64,000 nucleotides of DNA from Echinococcus granulosus (GCF_000524195.1 NW_020170383.1:958489-1022488); one strand, 5' to 3'; shown: positions 1 to 12,881, numbered from the stretch's first letter. Numbers and translations are program-made. The notes: a model not told the origin generated them from the sequence alone.

Positions 1-164
1 TTGTTTTCGCAATTGATTTGTGTAGGAAAAATCTTGTTTATCAAAGGCTGCCATGCTTACTGTCAATCTTCGTAAACAAAGCTTTTTTCATCGAATGTAA
101 TATTTTGCTAACGCTCCGACTTGACGATTTCCTGGAGTTAAATCTCGAGCCTTTTTGCCTTAAG

Positions 165-398
165 CAAAAGGGGTCAACCGGATCTGTGCTCAAAACCACG
201 ACGGCGTACGGTTCAAGTCCGAACGATAGCAATCCGGTTGGGAGTCAATCCGCCTCCGCCAGTGACTTTGATTCGAAGTCAGTAGACAGTGAGGAGAGTG
301 AAAAACAACCGGCTGAACCGACCTCCGTTCACGAAATGCGTACCCACCACCAGTGCTGCCGTTTGAACAATCCAGGCAACCTCCCTTCAACAAATTAA
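165..398 (+). CDS. Probable 3'-terminal exon of an unrecognised Ser-rich protein
   Basis: The open frame runs from a good acceptor (ctttttgccttaag, ending at 164) to a TAA at 396-398. It reads about 77 residues that are rich in Ser, Asn, Thr and acidic residues, with a cluster SKSVDSEESEKQ and a His/Cys-containing tail ending NLPSTN. The composition is typical of a disordered C-terminal tail and unlike the AT-rich noncoding DNA around it. An AATAAA lies at 621-626, about 220 bases past the stop, where a polyadenylation signal would sit. Upstream exons would be left of the window. I do not recognise the family. A chance open frame remains possible because no domain is visible. Confidence 0.4.
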   Translation, partial: QKGSTGSVLKTTTAYGSSPNDSNPVGSQSASASDFDSKSVDSEESEKQPAEPTSVHEMRTHHQCCRLNNPGNLPSTN

Positions 399-1643
399 CC
401 ACCAAACACTCCACTTGTACATAGCTGTCTGCTTATGCTGCCATTTAATGCTCATCTGTGATACTCAACCGAACAATTTTCATACGGAGAGTTTCGGTAG
501 AGTAATCGAGTACGTAATGAGCGAGGAATGCGCACTTCTGTTGGTTTAACTTTTAAAACCTTTCGGTCACCAAGCAGCCTACCTAATGCCTGCGAGTTGA
601 AATACGTAAATCATGGGTCAAATAAATGCGCACGTTTACTGGTGCGTTCGTCTAGACTGGAATTCCCCGTCTTTTCCAAATCAGCGATCACCTCAGTTGT
701 TTTGTGCTAATTTGATCGGAACCTGTGTATGCAAAGGCAGCTCATGAGATTGTTGCCTGCACAATCGGTTCACTAGAACCTCAGCTACGTTACAGAATTA
801 AAGCCGCCTGCGCTAACCAATTAGAAACGAAAATGCACCCGAAAACGAAATGCACGCTTTACCGTAACTTCACAAAATATTTGAATCCACGCCTTTTCTC
901 GTGGTTTTGTAATTGGGTTCTCATCACTCAGACTGATTATCGTGGCCATCGCCTGTCACCTCTTTAGGCAACCTGTTAAAAAAACCACAAGCATTGCATA
1001 AAGTACATAGGAGGCAATTTATGCATAGTGTAGGGAAAACTGCCCGTCCAAAATTCCCCGATTCAATTTGTTAAAACACTCCAGTCGTGAGGTGACAATC
1101 TGGATGTGCGTGGCCGTAAGATTGTCGAGCGATTTAGAGCAACGGCCAAAATTTGATTCAACGACACAACCATCCTGTTTTGTGATTTAATCCTGCTTTG
1201 ACCCTCATTTGCAAACACGACCAGCAGGTTTTACGAAGCTGCGCCCATAATCTGACTTTCTAGGCCCTATCAGAATAAGCGCAGACACCCAAAGAAATGT
1301 TCATTATGCAATCCTACAGTATGACAAGTACCTCACATTTTAAAAAATGAACAACTGCGACAGTGAAATAAAACCCCGATGGATGAAAGGGTTTCTCACC
1401 TAACTAACTAAAAGGTCAACTAAAAGAAACATTAAGATCAAGCTAAATAATCCTCTCGAACTCTGAAGAAGTGCGTTTGGAGTGACACACCATAGTTACT
1501 TGACTAGTTCCCATTTCGAAAAGACTGTCAATATGATTGAAATTTTTCTTTTGTAGTACACTCACCTTTCCACAGTGCGGACAATCAAGCGTGACTTGCT
1601 CAAATCTCTAATATACACAAGCAATATTAATGAGCCCCGTAAT
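399..1643. other. Intergenic stretch, no gene seen
   Basis: It separates the probable plus-strand terminal exon from the stop of TFB1M, so the two genes would converge. The only element I can name is the AATAAA at 621-626. Open frames here are short and AT-rich with no family resemblance. Confidence 0.5.
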
Positions 1644-4600
1644 TTAAGAGTACATTTCCTTCCGCACGACTGCGGCAGTTATTGTGCTTCCAAGGATTGT
1701 TCTTTGCGTCTCCTTCCTGGAATGCCAATGGGGCAGATTCTGTGGCATACGAAACTCGTAGTCAAAGACACCCTGGTTGGCTGCGCATATTCTAGCATAC
1801 ACCTCACAGAGATCACGAAACTCCAAGTTACTTAACTGAAATAGCAAAAACAGTGCATTTGGTAAGACAACGTTCAATTGAATGTGGAATGACGGCATAA
1901 TTATGCTTTGATGGGTAGATGAGGATAGAACGTAATGTTGTGCAAAACGCTTCATAAGATTTCGTGTTTTTGAGAAATATTTGAAACCTCAAAAAATCAT
2001 CATGCTTCATTTTTGTTTTCAGCATTATGCAAATAAAGTAACCCAACTTCACAAAACGCCAAGATGTTAGATTATTTTAACGCGTGAAAACGGCCTTTGC
2101 ATAAGACTGTAAATACTGAGAATCATGCTGACTTCAAAGTTGTGCGAAAGATTTTCAGATTTCAGTACAATTTTGGAGACACCCATTTAGAGAACAGTTT
2201 GGCAAAGCATGGATGAAACACAATTTGTTACATATTCCAATCACGCACTCGTGGAGGGTAACCGAGACTCCAATTTCATAGTGCAGTTGTAGGAATACGC
2301 CAACTATTGCGTAAAAAACATCACCTCAAGCATAACACCATCATATTAAAGGTTGCCCTATGAGAGCCTGAGCTGTAGTGAAGGTTTTTCGACAATAAAC
2401 ACGACACTATTGCCTAAGTGATATGCCAATCGCACCCGCTGGTTATCAAAGAAACGCTTTTTCATCATTCACATTGAATTAAGGGTAATGGAGTTCAGAA
2501 CTCTGGTGTATGAACCGCGCGAACAAGTGGCAAAGTTGGAGATATTCTTCTGTTAAGAAATATATTTGGCAGCAAGAAGCACTCTACGGCAGTGAAATGT
2601 GTACTACAAACCACTTGTTTTATTGAATCATTTGTGTGCGGTCTACTTTGAGGCAGCGCCTTCTATCGCGCTTTCAATCAGCATACTTTGTGTTAAACCA
2701 GAACCATTTATGCACATTTTTACCCCTTTAAGAATACCTGACAAAAATTATTCCGATTTTGTTATATTCCTATATTGCCTTAATTTTTTTCCAAACTACA
2801 AGGATCCTGCATAAAGCGGAAAGGTACAAAATAATTAACAATTCCACTTGGATGCGCATGGATCCACTGATCGGTTACATTTAGATAGCAAAAGAACATC
2901 ACCAACAACACCGCCCATGATATGGGTCAAAATTTAAAAAAATGGTGAAGTGAATACGGATCAGAACTTATCCATATAAATGTTTTGACATCCAAGAGCA
3001 AATAGGGGAAAAGCTCCTAGTAATCCGTGTACTTTGAACGAGGTCACAATTGGAGTATATCGGAAACCAGTTCAATGTAAAGGCAAAAAAATTGAAATCA
3101 GAGAACGCTCTTTAGGAGTAATTGCCGCGTACTGGTAAACGTTGTGGCTTTACTGTCATCAAATAAGCATTGAACAAACCGTCTTTTATGTTTGTGATAA
3201 TCTTGTCCCAACTATGCACATTTTCGTCGCTATAGCCGCTATGGTACGGCGGGCTCATTGCAAAATCCAGCACCCTGGATTATACACCAAACGATAATGC
3301 CATCCACAACATTACTCGTGATAAGCAAACGACATCGGGCTAAGACTCCATAAATGAGTCCCTTAATGACGCCCATATTATGTGATGAATACGTGCCACG
3401 TCTATCATTGTCTCTTTGTACGCACAAGCAACTCAACGTTTTTAGGCAATATTTTGCTACCAGTTAAAAATGGAATCCTCTCACGTCTTTGCTATCATTC
3501 CAAATAAGTTACTAACAAATAAAACCCGCAATTTACTTTAAGTAAACAATCTCATAGACCGAATACAGGGATAACAAAATTAAAATAATGAACACCTCGT
3601 TCCAATTTGCAAACACCTTTCATATTGCCTAAGTTATGATTTCAGTGGCTCTCAAGGAGAAGGTAGCACATTTAGTGTTCATTTCATTGATAATGGCTAT
3701 TTCACTGGCGCACAAATTAGAAAGCGCATTGAGTTTAGCTGCTGGCACAACAGTCCGGTCGGCCTTCAAGATCACCTAAGTAGTCGGGTATTTACTAGCA
3801 CAAATTAATGATCTCGGCAGATTAATAACAGTACCATTATCAAATCACCTGGATGGGACGCTTCATTGGTTGCACTGCAGCCTCTTTGAACAGCTGAATA
3901 ACGAGATCTGGTCGCTCCGGAGGAAAGAGACTTTCCAGACACCTAACAATTAGTTTTTGTCTAAAATTAAAAGGAGCGTACCCAGGTGTGATCAAGTGTC
4001 GATGAGCCGAAAGCTATGCATCATGCAATCTTGATGTCAACTGAACTAGTATTAACAAATGAAGAATACCTTCCAAGTATTTTGAGAAATGAATATACAA
4101 CCATATTTAATCTGGCAGGAAAGCGGCCTATATCTAGAATATGAAGAAGGTGAGCGTCTACAACAAGTCAAAAGCAACATTAACTGATGCATCGGAATGA
4201 AGATTTCTTAGGACTGAGGAGCACTAGCTTTGCTCCCTATATTGCACATGACAGGAATACGCATTGTTGAAAGTATTTGCCAATAAACTCGGTACTAACT
4301 AATCTACAAAATTACTTTATCAAGCAATAAATTTTAATCTTTTCAAGTCGATAGCTATGACGTCCTCCAAAGCTAAGAACTTGGATTCACAGCACCTTAA
4401 GAACGGTGTTTAACATCTTTCGCATACTTTTTTTCCAAATTCGCAGGCGAATGTAAGTGCTCTTTTGCGACACTTGCACAGAATTCCCAGGTAAGTGCGC
4501 TAAAGAGGTCGTTTTTCATCAAAATGGGAAACATCGCGCAGTTTCGCATGTATAGAAATAAAGATGTGTTTCCCCATGCCTTTACTGCTCACCACTTCAC

Positions 4601-6663
4601 AATCGCAAAAAATCATGCGATTTAAGTACAACAGTTGGACTCAAATGGCGCATCATGGCATATAAGTATCAATTACATGTCGAAAATAGACCGTGCAGCA
4701 ATAGCAACCCATTAGGTTAAGTACAAGAAGTACGCCTGGATAGTTTTATACCACAAAGAAATGCCTCGACTAAAGGTTTTTCGTGGTCATAATAGCTCAT
4801 TTAACCAGTAATTCGTTACTGTGGCTCTGGATCTAGGCTTACATTAAATCACTTAGGAAATGAATGATAACTGCTATGGATAAGATGGAAACCAACCTTA
4901 ATATAAACTATTGACTCTCAATCAGCACATCTAAGAAGCATAAGTACTCAAGAAGAGTTCCTTCTATCAAAAAACTTCGAGTTGAGGAAGTTCTTCCTCA
5001 TCAAGCTTCTTGCACTAGCTTTTTCAGAAGCTTTCAAATATTTATGGCATTTCTCACCGCTATAAATAAACGGAAACTCCTAAGCAGCTAACAGAAGAAA
5101 AGGTTCGCCTAAGATCACTGTCGATAAATGTTGAATTCGAGCGAAATAGACGGAACTTTCTGCCCCACGACTAACCCAGTCACTGGTTTTGTCTCAAAGC
5201 CTTGATAAAAGCACAAGTCAAATAATCACGAATTCGTGTTGATCATTGCAGTGTGCTTTTGAGCCTAAAGTGATGTCAAGGAGAGAAACAGGGTGTAAAA
5301 GTACGCACCTGAACTGAAAGGCATGACGAACCAACTTTTCCACGTAGGGGAAGGGGGCAGAGATGAGTGGCCGTGGGAGGGGAATCAACCGTACTACACC
5401 CGCATCCACTTTGGGCTGGGGAACAAACGCTGAACCAGGAATCACCTTTAGGAATTGTACCTACAGCATGCGATGGGATAATTGGTTCGCCAAAATGTTA
5501 CAGTATTTATAAAACCTTCAAACCGTCAGAAATTGTAATGCACCAAACAAATGACAATGATTTAATTAAGATTTTAAGGCTCAGTGGTATTTAAATCAAG
5601 CTACTCCTATAAAAAATGCGGGTTAAAACCCATTACTCTAACCGGAACTTGAATGGCGAGTTCTCATAAGCGGGTTAGGAATAGGGAATTTATCGTCTTA
5701 AATAAGATGTCACTGTATATGATCATCCGAAGAATCGTTTACAAATCTGAAAAATCGAGCCAGGAGTGGTCATATATTATTGGAACCTTTGCCTGTTCTT
5801 CATTCTATTAAATTAAAGCTACTTAATTTACATATAGTAAAACTAACCTCGCAAAATGTCTGGGCCATCACGGAGAGCCGGGAACGCTGTTCGTCCCAGA
5901 CGTCGGCCACGAGGCGTTCGCAAATCTCTTTCTGAAAGGTGAGTGTCATGGGCACCCGCCCGAGACGCCAGATCTGCCGACGATTGGCAATGTTATCCAG
6001 CCACGAAATAAGCAGAGCCGTCGATGTGCTGAATGGGAGATTACCGATAATGCGAACACGCGGTGGACGCTCGACGCTGGCTTCAACCAGAGCCGTTGAC
6101 ACTTTGTTCACCTTTAGTGCCACAGCATCAACTCCGGAACCCCAAGTCTCGGGCTGGTGTATGCTTGTCAGAGGAAATATATCCCCGGTATTTACCTTCA
6201 GAATGTCCTATGGGGAAGACAAGCCTAAATACAGAGATAGTGTGCACAAAGTGTGATAACGATACAGTTTGAAGGGGATAGAAATCGGGGCATAGTGGAT
6301 GGGAGAACATCTCTTATGAACTAGAGGAGAGCCTACTTACACCACGATAAATGTCCATCTTTACACCCATTTCAGATGCCGAGAGACGTAATTCTTCTAA
6401 AGAGGGGATAAACCTCCGGTCGAGTTCCACGACGACAAGGTGCCGAGGACGTTGACGCAGAATAGCCCGGGTGAGCCCACCGGGACCGGGACCTACCTCC
6501 AAGACGCAGGCATCACGGAGGCCGCCGGCGCAGTTCACAAGACTGTTTATAGAAGAGGGTTGGAGAAGGAAATTTTGCGACAACTGCTTCTGAGCTCTGA
6601 GATTGTAGATGCGGATTATTTCTCGCAAGGAAGGCAGTGCTGGAAGACGGGGCGTTATTGAGG
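1644..6663 (-). CDS. TFB1M: Dimethyladenosine transferase 1, mitochondrial (TFB1M), five exons, start codon not located
   Basis: This KsgA/Dim1-family SAM-dependent enzyme dimethylates two adjacent adenines in the 3'-terminal hairpin of small-subunit rRNA in mitochondria. Exons on the minus strand: 6663-6341, 6207-5848, 5460-5309, 3960-3849 and 1835-1644; every junction keeps phase. About 378 residues are readable (human about 346). Visible in order: RLPALPSLREII and KQLSQNFLL near the N-terminus, SAM-binding motif EVGPGPGGLTR, acidic VVVELDRRFIP, the catalytic loop IGNLPFSTSTALL (the NLPF form usual in TFB1M), FQKEICERL, QRSRLSVMAQ, VPQPKVDAGVV and HAFQFRQK. The C-terminal part (RCLESLFPPER, LSNLEFRDLCEVYARIC) matches the helical domain of TFB1M, which separates it from cytosolic DIMT1. 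The frame stays open upstream of the first exon until a TGA but holds no ATG, so a small 5' exon or a trans-spliced start must exist. Introns 3 and 4 (1.3 and 2.0 kb) hold nothing recognisable. Confidence 0.93.
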
Positions 6664-7794
6664 CTGGCGTAACAAATACAACTAAGTCAGCGTTCTGGTC
6701 AGAGGATCCAGCTAAGGTTATTGCGCGACTATAGGGTCAGAATGCCAAAAAAATTGTCGGTAGAAAAGACAAGTAGATGAATTTGGGCACTATACGTCAT
6801 AGGGAAAGTTTGTGGAATAGTTCTAAAAATTAATTGAAGCAATGGAATTAACCAACTGGAATGCGTTTTGTAAAATCAAGTTAATACCTCGTAAATGGCT
6901 GGAAAAAAACACTTCTCTATTAACAAGGGGGAGTTATCAAAGAAAACGATGTGACTAATAGTTCCACAATCAACACTCGAGACTTTGTATAAAATACCTC
7001 AAAGCGTAAGAATCTGGGTTTCATCAAGCAACTAAAGACAACTAATCATTCTAGTACGCTCTGAAATGCCGAGTAGGAACTGGGGAATCCAGAGTAGGGC
7101 TGATTTAAAAACCATTTTAGACAACAAAGTCCACAATCCACCCAAAAAGACAGCTGCAATATATCGAAAAACATGAATTATTACACCCTGCAGAATTATT
7201 TTCGTGAATAGTGCAAGAAATCGAAGGCCCAAGCATAAAAACCCTGTTAAGGGCAAAAGTGCACGCCCACCCATCCTGCTTTGAAATTAGTCCCATCGAC
7301 ACTACAAATCCAAACACACCACTTCATAGCCAATAATAAGACATTAGCGTTTGAGTCTCAAAACATTAACATCTGTAAGACTTACTCACCCATTTTCATT
7401 TAGAAAATCAATAGTTCTTTGTCGGCTGGTTTGGATCATTTCCACAACACAAAAAATTATACTAGATCAAAACGGTGAAGACATCAAATGTAATTCAATA
7501 TCCCCAGTTATTTGTCAACTTCCTGCATGCTTCTGTTTATTAAGAAACTTGGGAAATCATTACTGATTACGCACCCCATTTGTGTCCTTGGCCAAAATTT
7601 CTTCAAATATTAGCGCATCGTAATCTGATATTGCAAACTTTGTTCATATGTTAAAAACTGGCATTTAAGAGTCTAATCTAACTTGCTTTAATTGTAATGA
7701 ACACATGTAGCATCCTAGGCCTTCGTTGACATCGTGAGAAGCCACAGTAGTATGAAAGGAAATATGCTATTGGCTTATGGAAGAGCTGATAGGG

Positions 7795-7822
7795 CCCCGG
7801 CCTGGCCTCAAGGCCACGCTAG
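7795..7822. repeat. GC-rich short palindromic patch
   Basis: The patch holds ggggccccgg-type palindromes and TGGCCT-ca-AGGCCA, a perfect 6-bp inverted repeat with a 2-base spacer, in otherwise AT-rich DNA. It lies about 200 bases from the hairpin at 8021-8057 and may belong to the same unit. Function unknown. Confidence 0.4.
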
Positions 7823-8020
7823 GACGCATAAGCGCTTACGTACGAACCAAAAAATTCCACATTTAATTGCAGTTTCCCTGGCAATGCAGATTTAATCGTT
7901 GTTTAATTATTATGTAAAGGATCTCGCTTTGATGATGCTCATGTAACGTTTCGAGACTCCCTGAAGACGAAAGAAGACAATACTCGTGCAGAATATATGT
8001 ATTTAGCACGGAGAAGATGT

Positions 8021-8057
8021 CTGGGCTATTGGCTGGCCCAAAAGGCCAGCCCACCCA
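8021..8057. repeat. GC-rich inverted repeat (hairpin)
   Basis: GGCTGGCC (8031-8038) and GGCCAGCC (8044-8051) are perfect complements around a five-base loop. Outer CTGGG and CCCAG segments can extend the stem across a small bulge. The GC content is far above the surroundings. It may be a remnant of a small palindromic transposon or a structured transcript segment; no target-site duplication was seen. Confidence 0.5.
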
Positions 8058-8669
8058 GCGAGGTACAAGAGGGCTATTTCGAAGTACAAAAAGTGGCGCC
8101 TCACCAGAATCGAGGGATAAACCACTATCGTATTACACTAAGTTATCACCCTGTAACGAATAATTGAAATCCAGCGATCTGTGGTTGCCATCTGAAGAGA
8201 ATTATCTGAAGAGTGATTTAATAACGCACCACTTTTCCCGAGTAGACAGGAAGAATCAAAAATACCCACCCCCTCACAATTCTCCGAACCGACCACGAAA
8301 CATCTAATTACAAGAGGTTTCACAAAGTACTAAATTGGGACTGAATTCAGTGCTATGCACTTTACGATTAAGCAAATAGTTTTGCCTCAGTCTCATCGGC
8401 CTACACCTACGTGTCTTGAGCTCTACTCGCAAAAGCTACATACAGAAACCACCCCTCCGCAAACACAGATCCAAAACAAGGTTATCAACCGTACTCTGTA
8501 ATCTGGCACCGGGCAATTTCACAAGGATTACAAACTGGATTTTTATGTACAAAGGCAGTAATAGGAATTCACATAAGATTGTTTACGCGTCTAAAATCAC
8601 AGCCACACTCATCGATTGTTAAGATTTCGCAGCATTATTCAGTCCATCGTCTCTTGCAAGCGATGTCTT

Positions 8670-11600
8670 TCAAACATTCAACAAAGAACCTCGTTTGCTA
8701 CTGCGTGAACGAAATAACGACAATGGATTCAAATTCCTCCGAGTCTGTTTTCTGAGCATAGTCATTGGGAGCTTGCGCCTAGACGGTGCTGGAGACTGCT
8801 GTGTCCCTTTAAGCTGGTACGATTCCAGCGCCTTGCTCTCATTAATCTCCTCATTGCACTCACAGTTTCCACTGCGCTCAGAAATGCAACTACAAATACA
8901 GCGGATGGACGAATCGTTCAGTTTAACTTCTGCAGATCGACGGAGGCAAACTTCCGATGCTTTGGATGAATGTTCGCCGACAGAGGAAGAATGTGGTGTG
9001 TTCGAGTAGCAACCGGACGATGACTGAACATCGGAAGATGATGAACAGGTAGTGTGTTTGGCATCCTGGTCCGATGTTGAGACCTTCAATTCCACCAACT
9101 CATCATTTGTTCCTTTTTTCCCGATTTGACTTGATAAATCACTGAAAAGAAGGAATAAAAGCAAAATTACGAATTTATAACCGATTATTAACTTGAACTA
9201 ACTATATCAAGTACTAAAATGCACGTCTTCATCATAAAATACCAAATTCGCATGATATCACAAAATGGAGGACCTGCATATCACAGCATCAACTCATCAA
9301 CTCCCTACTTGCCTCCTAACGATCTCCGGTGTGCAACTCCGCATGAAGTCACAGGGAGGTTTTTCCTTGTGTGGTCTGGTTAGAGCTGGGGAGGAAATGG
9401 ATCTTTTTATTTCGGTTCGAGTGAGATCGGACCTCGATTCGCATCGTTGCCGTGGTGAAACAGACTCAAGTAAAGAGTACGACTGTAATTTTAAAGAGTA
9501 GAATAAGAATTATTTTTAAAGAGGCAATCACTTGTAACCAATGTGAACTGTAAGACGGTTGTGGAATTTACTTACTCTTGGTAATGTCTGAGCATTCTCG
9601 ACTACTTCTGCTACCTCGGACTTTGCCTCCTCTTCTGCTTTCTGCCGCCCTGACTCTATGTTGTCCTGCTGCCCTGGAAAACGGAAGAGTGTCGAGAAAA
9701 GGGGAACCCGATGAGTTCTGATACACGCTGAGCCAGGCGTATGGCTGGCGGTCTTTCCAGCTTTCTGTGCGTATATCATCGGAGTGGCGCTTTTCTCGAG
9801 CCCCGTGCACTTCAGACTGGGTCGTTTCCTCAATTTCCCCAGACGCAGGGTACTGCCGGCCGAAATGGATGGAAATTGCAATGTCCTGCGTCGCGGAAGT
9901 GTGGCCACCGGAGGTGTTGCGACAGGGGAGTGATGGAAAAGGCTAAACGCCCGATTTACATTCGTTTGTACCGAGAGACTACTCGATCTTGTCAGCCCTG
10001 AGATGACGTTAGATTGTTCGTTAAGTTTCAACATACGCAGTTGCTCCTCCAAAGCAAGCTTCTCACGATGTATTTCCTTTAACTGAAAAATAACAGAGCA
10101 TATTATGTATGCATAGGACATAAGCGATAACAGCATGAGTGTGTACCAACCTTCTGTGCATTGCACTTATAGGCCTTTCGAAATGCGGCTCTATTCGTCT
10201 CCGTCGCACGTTGCTTGTGGGCTCGGTAGAGCTGACTGACGATGGCGCAATCAGTCTCCAGGCTCTGCAGCCTTTTGCTTATCAGCTCCCGCGCCTCGTC
10301 ATGAGCGCAGTCACCAAGGCTGTTGGACGTTCTGGTGGAATTGTCGTCCCATTGAGACCAGTATAATGACTGATTTGCCAAAAACAAATACGTTGGGAGC
10401 GAGCATTAAAATTTCCATGAGCCAAAGTGAATCAATTTTACGACTTACATCACCCATTACGGATGAAAACGATGAGGTGAGGGAGTCTTTGCAGGTCGAT
10501 TTGACACTCGCATTACCCACGGGCTTCCGAAATGTAGCACGTGCCCCATTAATCGTTGTTAGTGCACAATCCTACAAAAAGAGTTGTAAAGCGAGATTGA
10601 TCCACACATAATCCTATCATTACAAAGATAAACCTTTCTAGATGAAGCAACAAATAGTCCACTTTTGATTTTGCAAATAAGCATTCTAGCAACAATACGC
10701 CACATTAACCACCTGAGAGATGGACATGGTTGTAAATTAATGCATTGGGACTCTTCAAGCAGAAACATTATGCCATAATTTGAAATATTTTGCACAAGAA
10801 AGTGAACCACACTTGCTAATATCATGGTACACAAAGAAACCCACCATCTTCTCAATCATTTCATTATTGAAATTGAGTTCCGACTGACTATTTGTAAGCA
10901 GATGAGTAAAGGGGAAGGAAGTAGTTTTCAGCTTTGGATTGGAAGCGATCACTTGGGATTGAAGTTCCGTGAAACCCTCGGGAATCACACCCGTAAGGAT
11001 CTGCAACAGTAAGCAATTGAATAATCAAAATTTACAATAAAACGTCTTCCAAAACCACTTATTACACTTCATCACGGGGGAAAAACTTACATGCCAAGAC
11101 CGACAAGTCCACCTAGCATTAGATTGCATTAATTCATTCACACAACATTCTGCTTTCTACTACCAGAATGTAAGGATGAGGAACATTTTCCCACGACCGT
11201 CATAAATCCATAATACTACCAAGTGACAATCGAGTGAAGTCGTGTTTTTTAAACCATTTAATGGATGGAGGCGCACAAACACTACGAGGCGCGGGGGGTG
11301 CGTCGTTTAGAGTCTAAAGTACAGCCCTTTGAGGTCAGGCAGGTCTGTGCTACGACGTGGCATGGTAACGAAAGACCTTACGTTTTCATCACGTATCCTG
11401 TCGGGGGAGCAGTGAGAGCTGTAGTGGTGACGCTTCGATTTTCGATAATCAACTTGTCGTCCGGTGCACCAGAGACTGATCGAACGCACCACACCAAACT
11501 GCCACTAAGCCAATGGGTACAATGCTCGACTGAAAGTGCTGTAGATTTACCTATTTACCCCACTTTTCATGGAGTCAACTGCTTGACTAAATTTGTGACG

Positions 11601-12881
11601 ATGTATTTCGCGATTTACTTCACCGAACATCAAACTCTCAATTACCAGGAAGACAGTTTTGATGCATAAAATTAGTTCATTTTTATGCGGGACTTAAACG
11701 TATTGTGCAAACATGAATTTAATGACAGTTAAATTGAACACTAGATAAGCAAACAAACTGGGATGTGGAAAAGAGTGCGCTACGACCTCCTCCTCACCAT
11801 CATGTTCATCAATACCCGACTAACGAGTTCATAATCAGTGGAAGCACTAAAATGAGATCCTCACTCACCCACTCCTCGCGAAACGATTCAAGCAATTGAA
11901 CCTGTAGACGGATCATCTGCTCTTCAATTTCTTGCCGTTTTTTCGCTAGAGACCCCACACTTATATGAACGCCGGTGGATTCGGTTGCAGCGGTGCTGGT
12001 TGACACACTTCTCTGTGGATCGAGAGGGAACGACGAGCTGCTGGCATCTTCCAGCGTCCTCAAACTCCCAGTCTGACACTGCATGCTTTCAGCTCCCTTC
12101 ATAGTGAAGTCTGAAATGGTGAGTGCATCAGGGAGTAGCCATTAGTCACGCACAAATCGCGTCCGCTGATCGCAACTCATGTGAGCGCTCGTTTGGTGAT
12201 CTTACCAGCTGACTTGGTTCGAGAATGAGGTGTGACTGCGCTGCTCACTTCAAGCATGGATCTGGCTCGTACCAGCAATTGCCCTGATTGAATTATCCTC
12301 TTTGGGTGACTCCGTTTCGCTTCTTTCACGGGCGCGCAGAATGCTGATGCGATATTGGACACAGCTGCTACTTCCTCTTCGTGGACTAAGCAGCATGTGT
12401 CATTAAAGCTCCATTTTGACGGGGGCTTGTATGAGTGAACATCCCTGGAAAGTTCAGGCGATGACAGGAGTGATTTGGATGAAGCCGAATGTTGGACAAA
12501 TCCAATGTCACTCGAATGGCTCCTTCCAGAAGTTTGCAGCTGTATGTAATGAAAAAGGCGTAACATTGCTAATCCACCCCAATAAACGACACTTTCGATT
12601 GTTCTCCCAAGAGAACTCGACATTTCTGCAGTAGCAGGTCTCGATATAGCCAAACATAGCTTAAACAAGGTAAATTTATCTTAATAAAGTGATGAATCAG
12701 TTAGAACAAGGAGCCCATTTTTTTTCAACTCATCCTGGGCAGTTATGAAGTAATACTTCATCGAAAAGTTATTTTCATGCAATAAGCCATAATTCAGAAA
12801 AAGCTCTGGAGAACTTACATTTGTGGACGTCTCCTGATTTCCAAATAGTCCATTATAGTCCGCAGTTATACTCGCGAGCAT
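8670..12881 (-). CDS. CUPID (DUF3338)-domain coiled-coil protein, INAVA/CCDC120-like, nine exons, complete
   Basis: Exons on the minus strand: 12881-12819, 12539-12206, 12110-11869, 11000-10845, 10571-10449, 10369-10151, 10082-9576, 9482-9313 and 9141-8670. They sum to 2286 bases, that is 761 residues plus stop, with every phase closing. The ATG at 12881 has an in-frame upstream TAG and no other ATG between. Residues about 189-213 (KKRQEIEEQMIRLQVQLLES) form a coiled coil followed by ILTGVIPEGF. Residues about 325-400 form a second coiled coil (LQSLETDCAIVSQL, then KLKEIHREKLALEEQLRML). This order, helix, then T-G-x-(L/I)-P, then LE..(F/C)AI.SQ and a LQEI-type helix, matches my memory of the CUPID region of FRMD4, INAVA and CCDC120, proteins that bind cytohesins and act at cell junctions or in ubiquitin signalling. 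No FERM domain is present, so INAVA/CCDC120 architecture fits better than FRMD4. The rest is Ser/Arg-rich (RSSSLSVQ, RRRTLQFPS, KRSISSPAL). The protein ends SLLNV, a possible class II PDZ ligand. The gene model is firm; the family assignment is an inference. Confidence 0.75.
9310..9316 (-). other. GC-AG splice donor of intron 8 in the CUPID-domain gene
   Basis: On the minus strand the exon ends AGGAG and the intron starts GCAAGT, the standard context of GC donors. Using it leaves two bases, which the next exon (acceptor cttcttttcag, exon from 9141) needs to stay in its 157-codon open frame. The only nearby GT (CAA|GTAGGG, four bases downstream) would leave phase 0 and break the frame. Confidence 0.65.

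Larger units (their letters stand above)
6664..8669. other. Intergenic or TFB1M 5' region, no gene seen
   Basis: This should contain the TFB1M start exon and promoter and the 3' UTR of the next minus-strand gene. The open frames at 7032-7317 and 7351-7566 lack coding character. Two GC-rich hairpins stand out near 7795-7822 and 8021-8057 and are listed separately. Confidence 0.5.

Noticed and set aside
207..219. B-box-like GGTTCAAGTCCG suggesting a tRNA
   Set aside because: No A-box or acceptor stem at the right distance, and it lies inside a probable coding exon.
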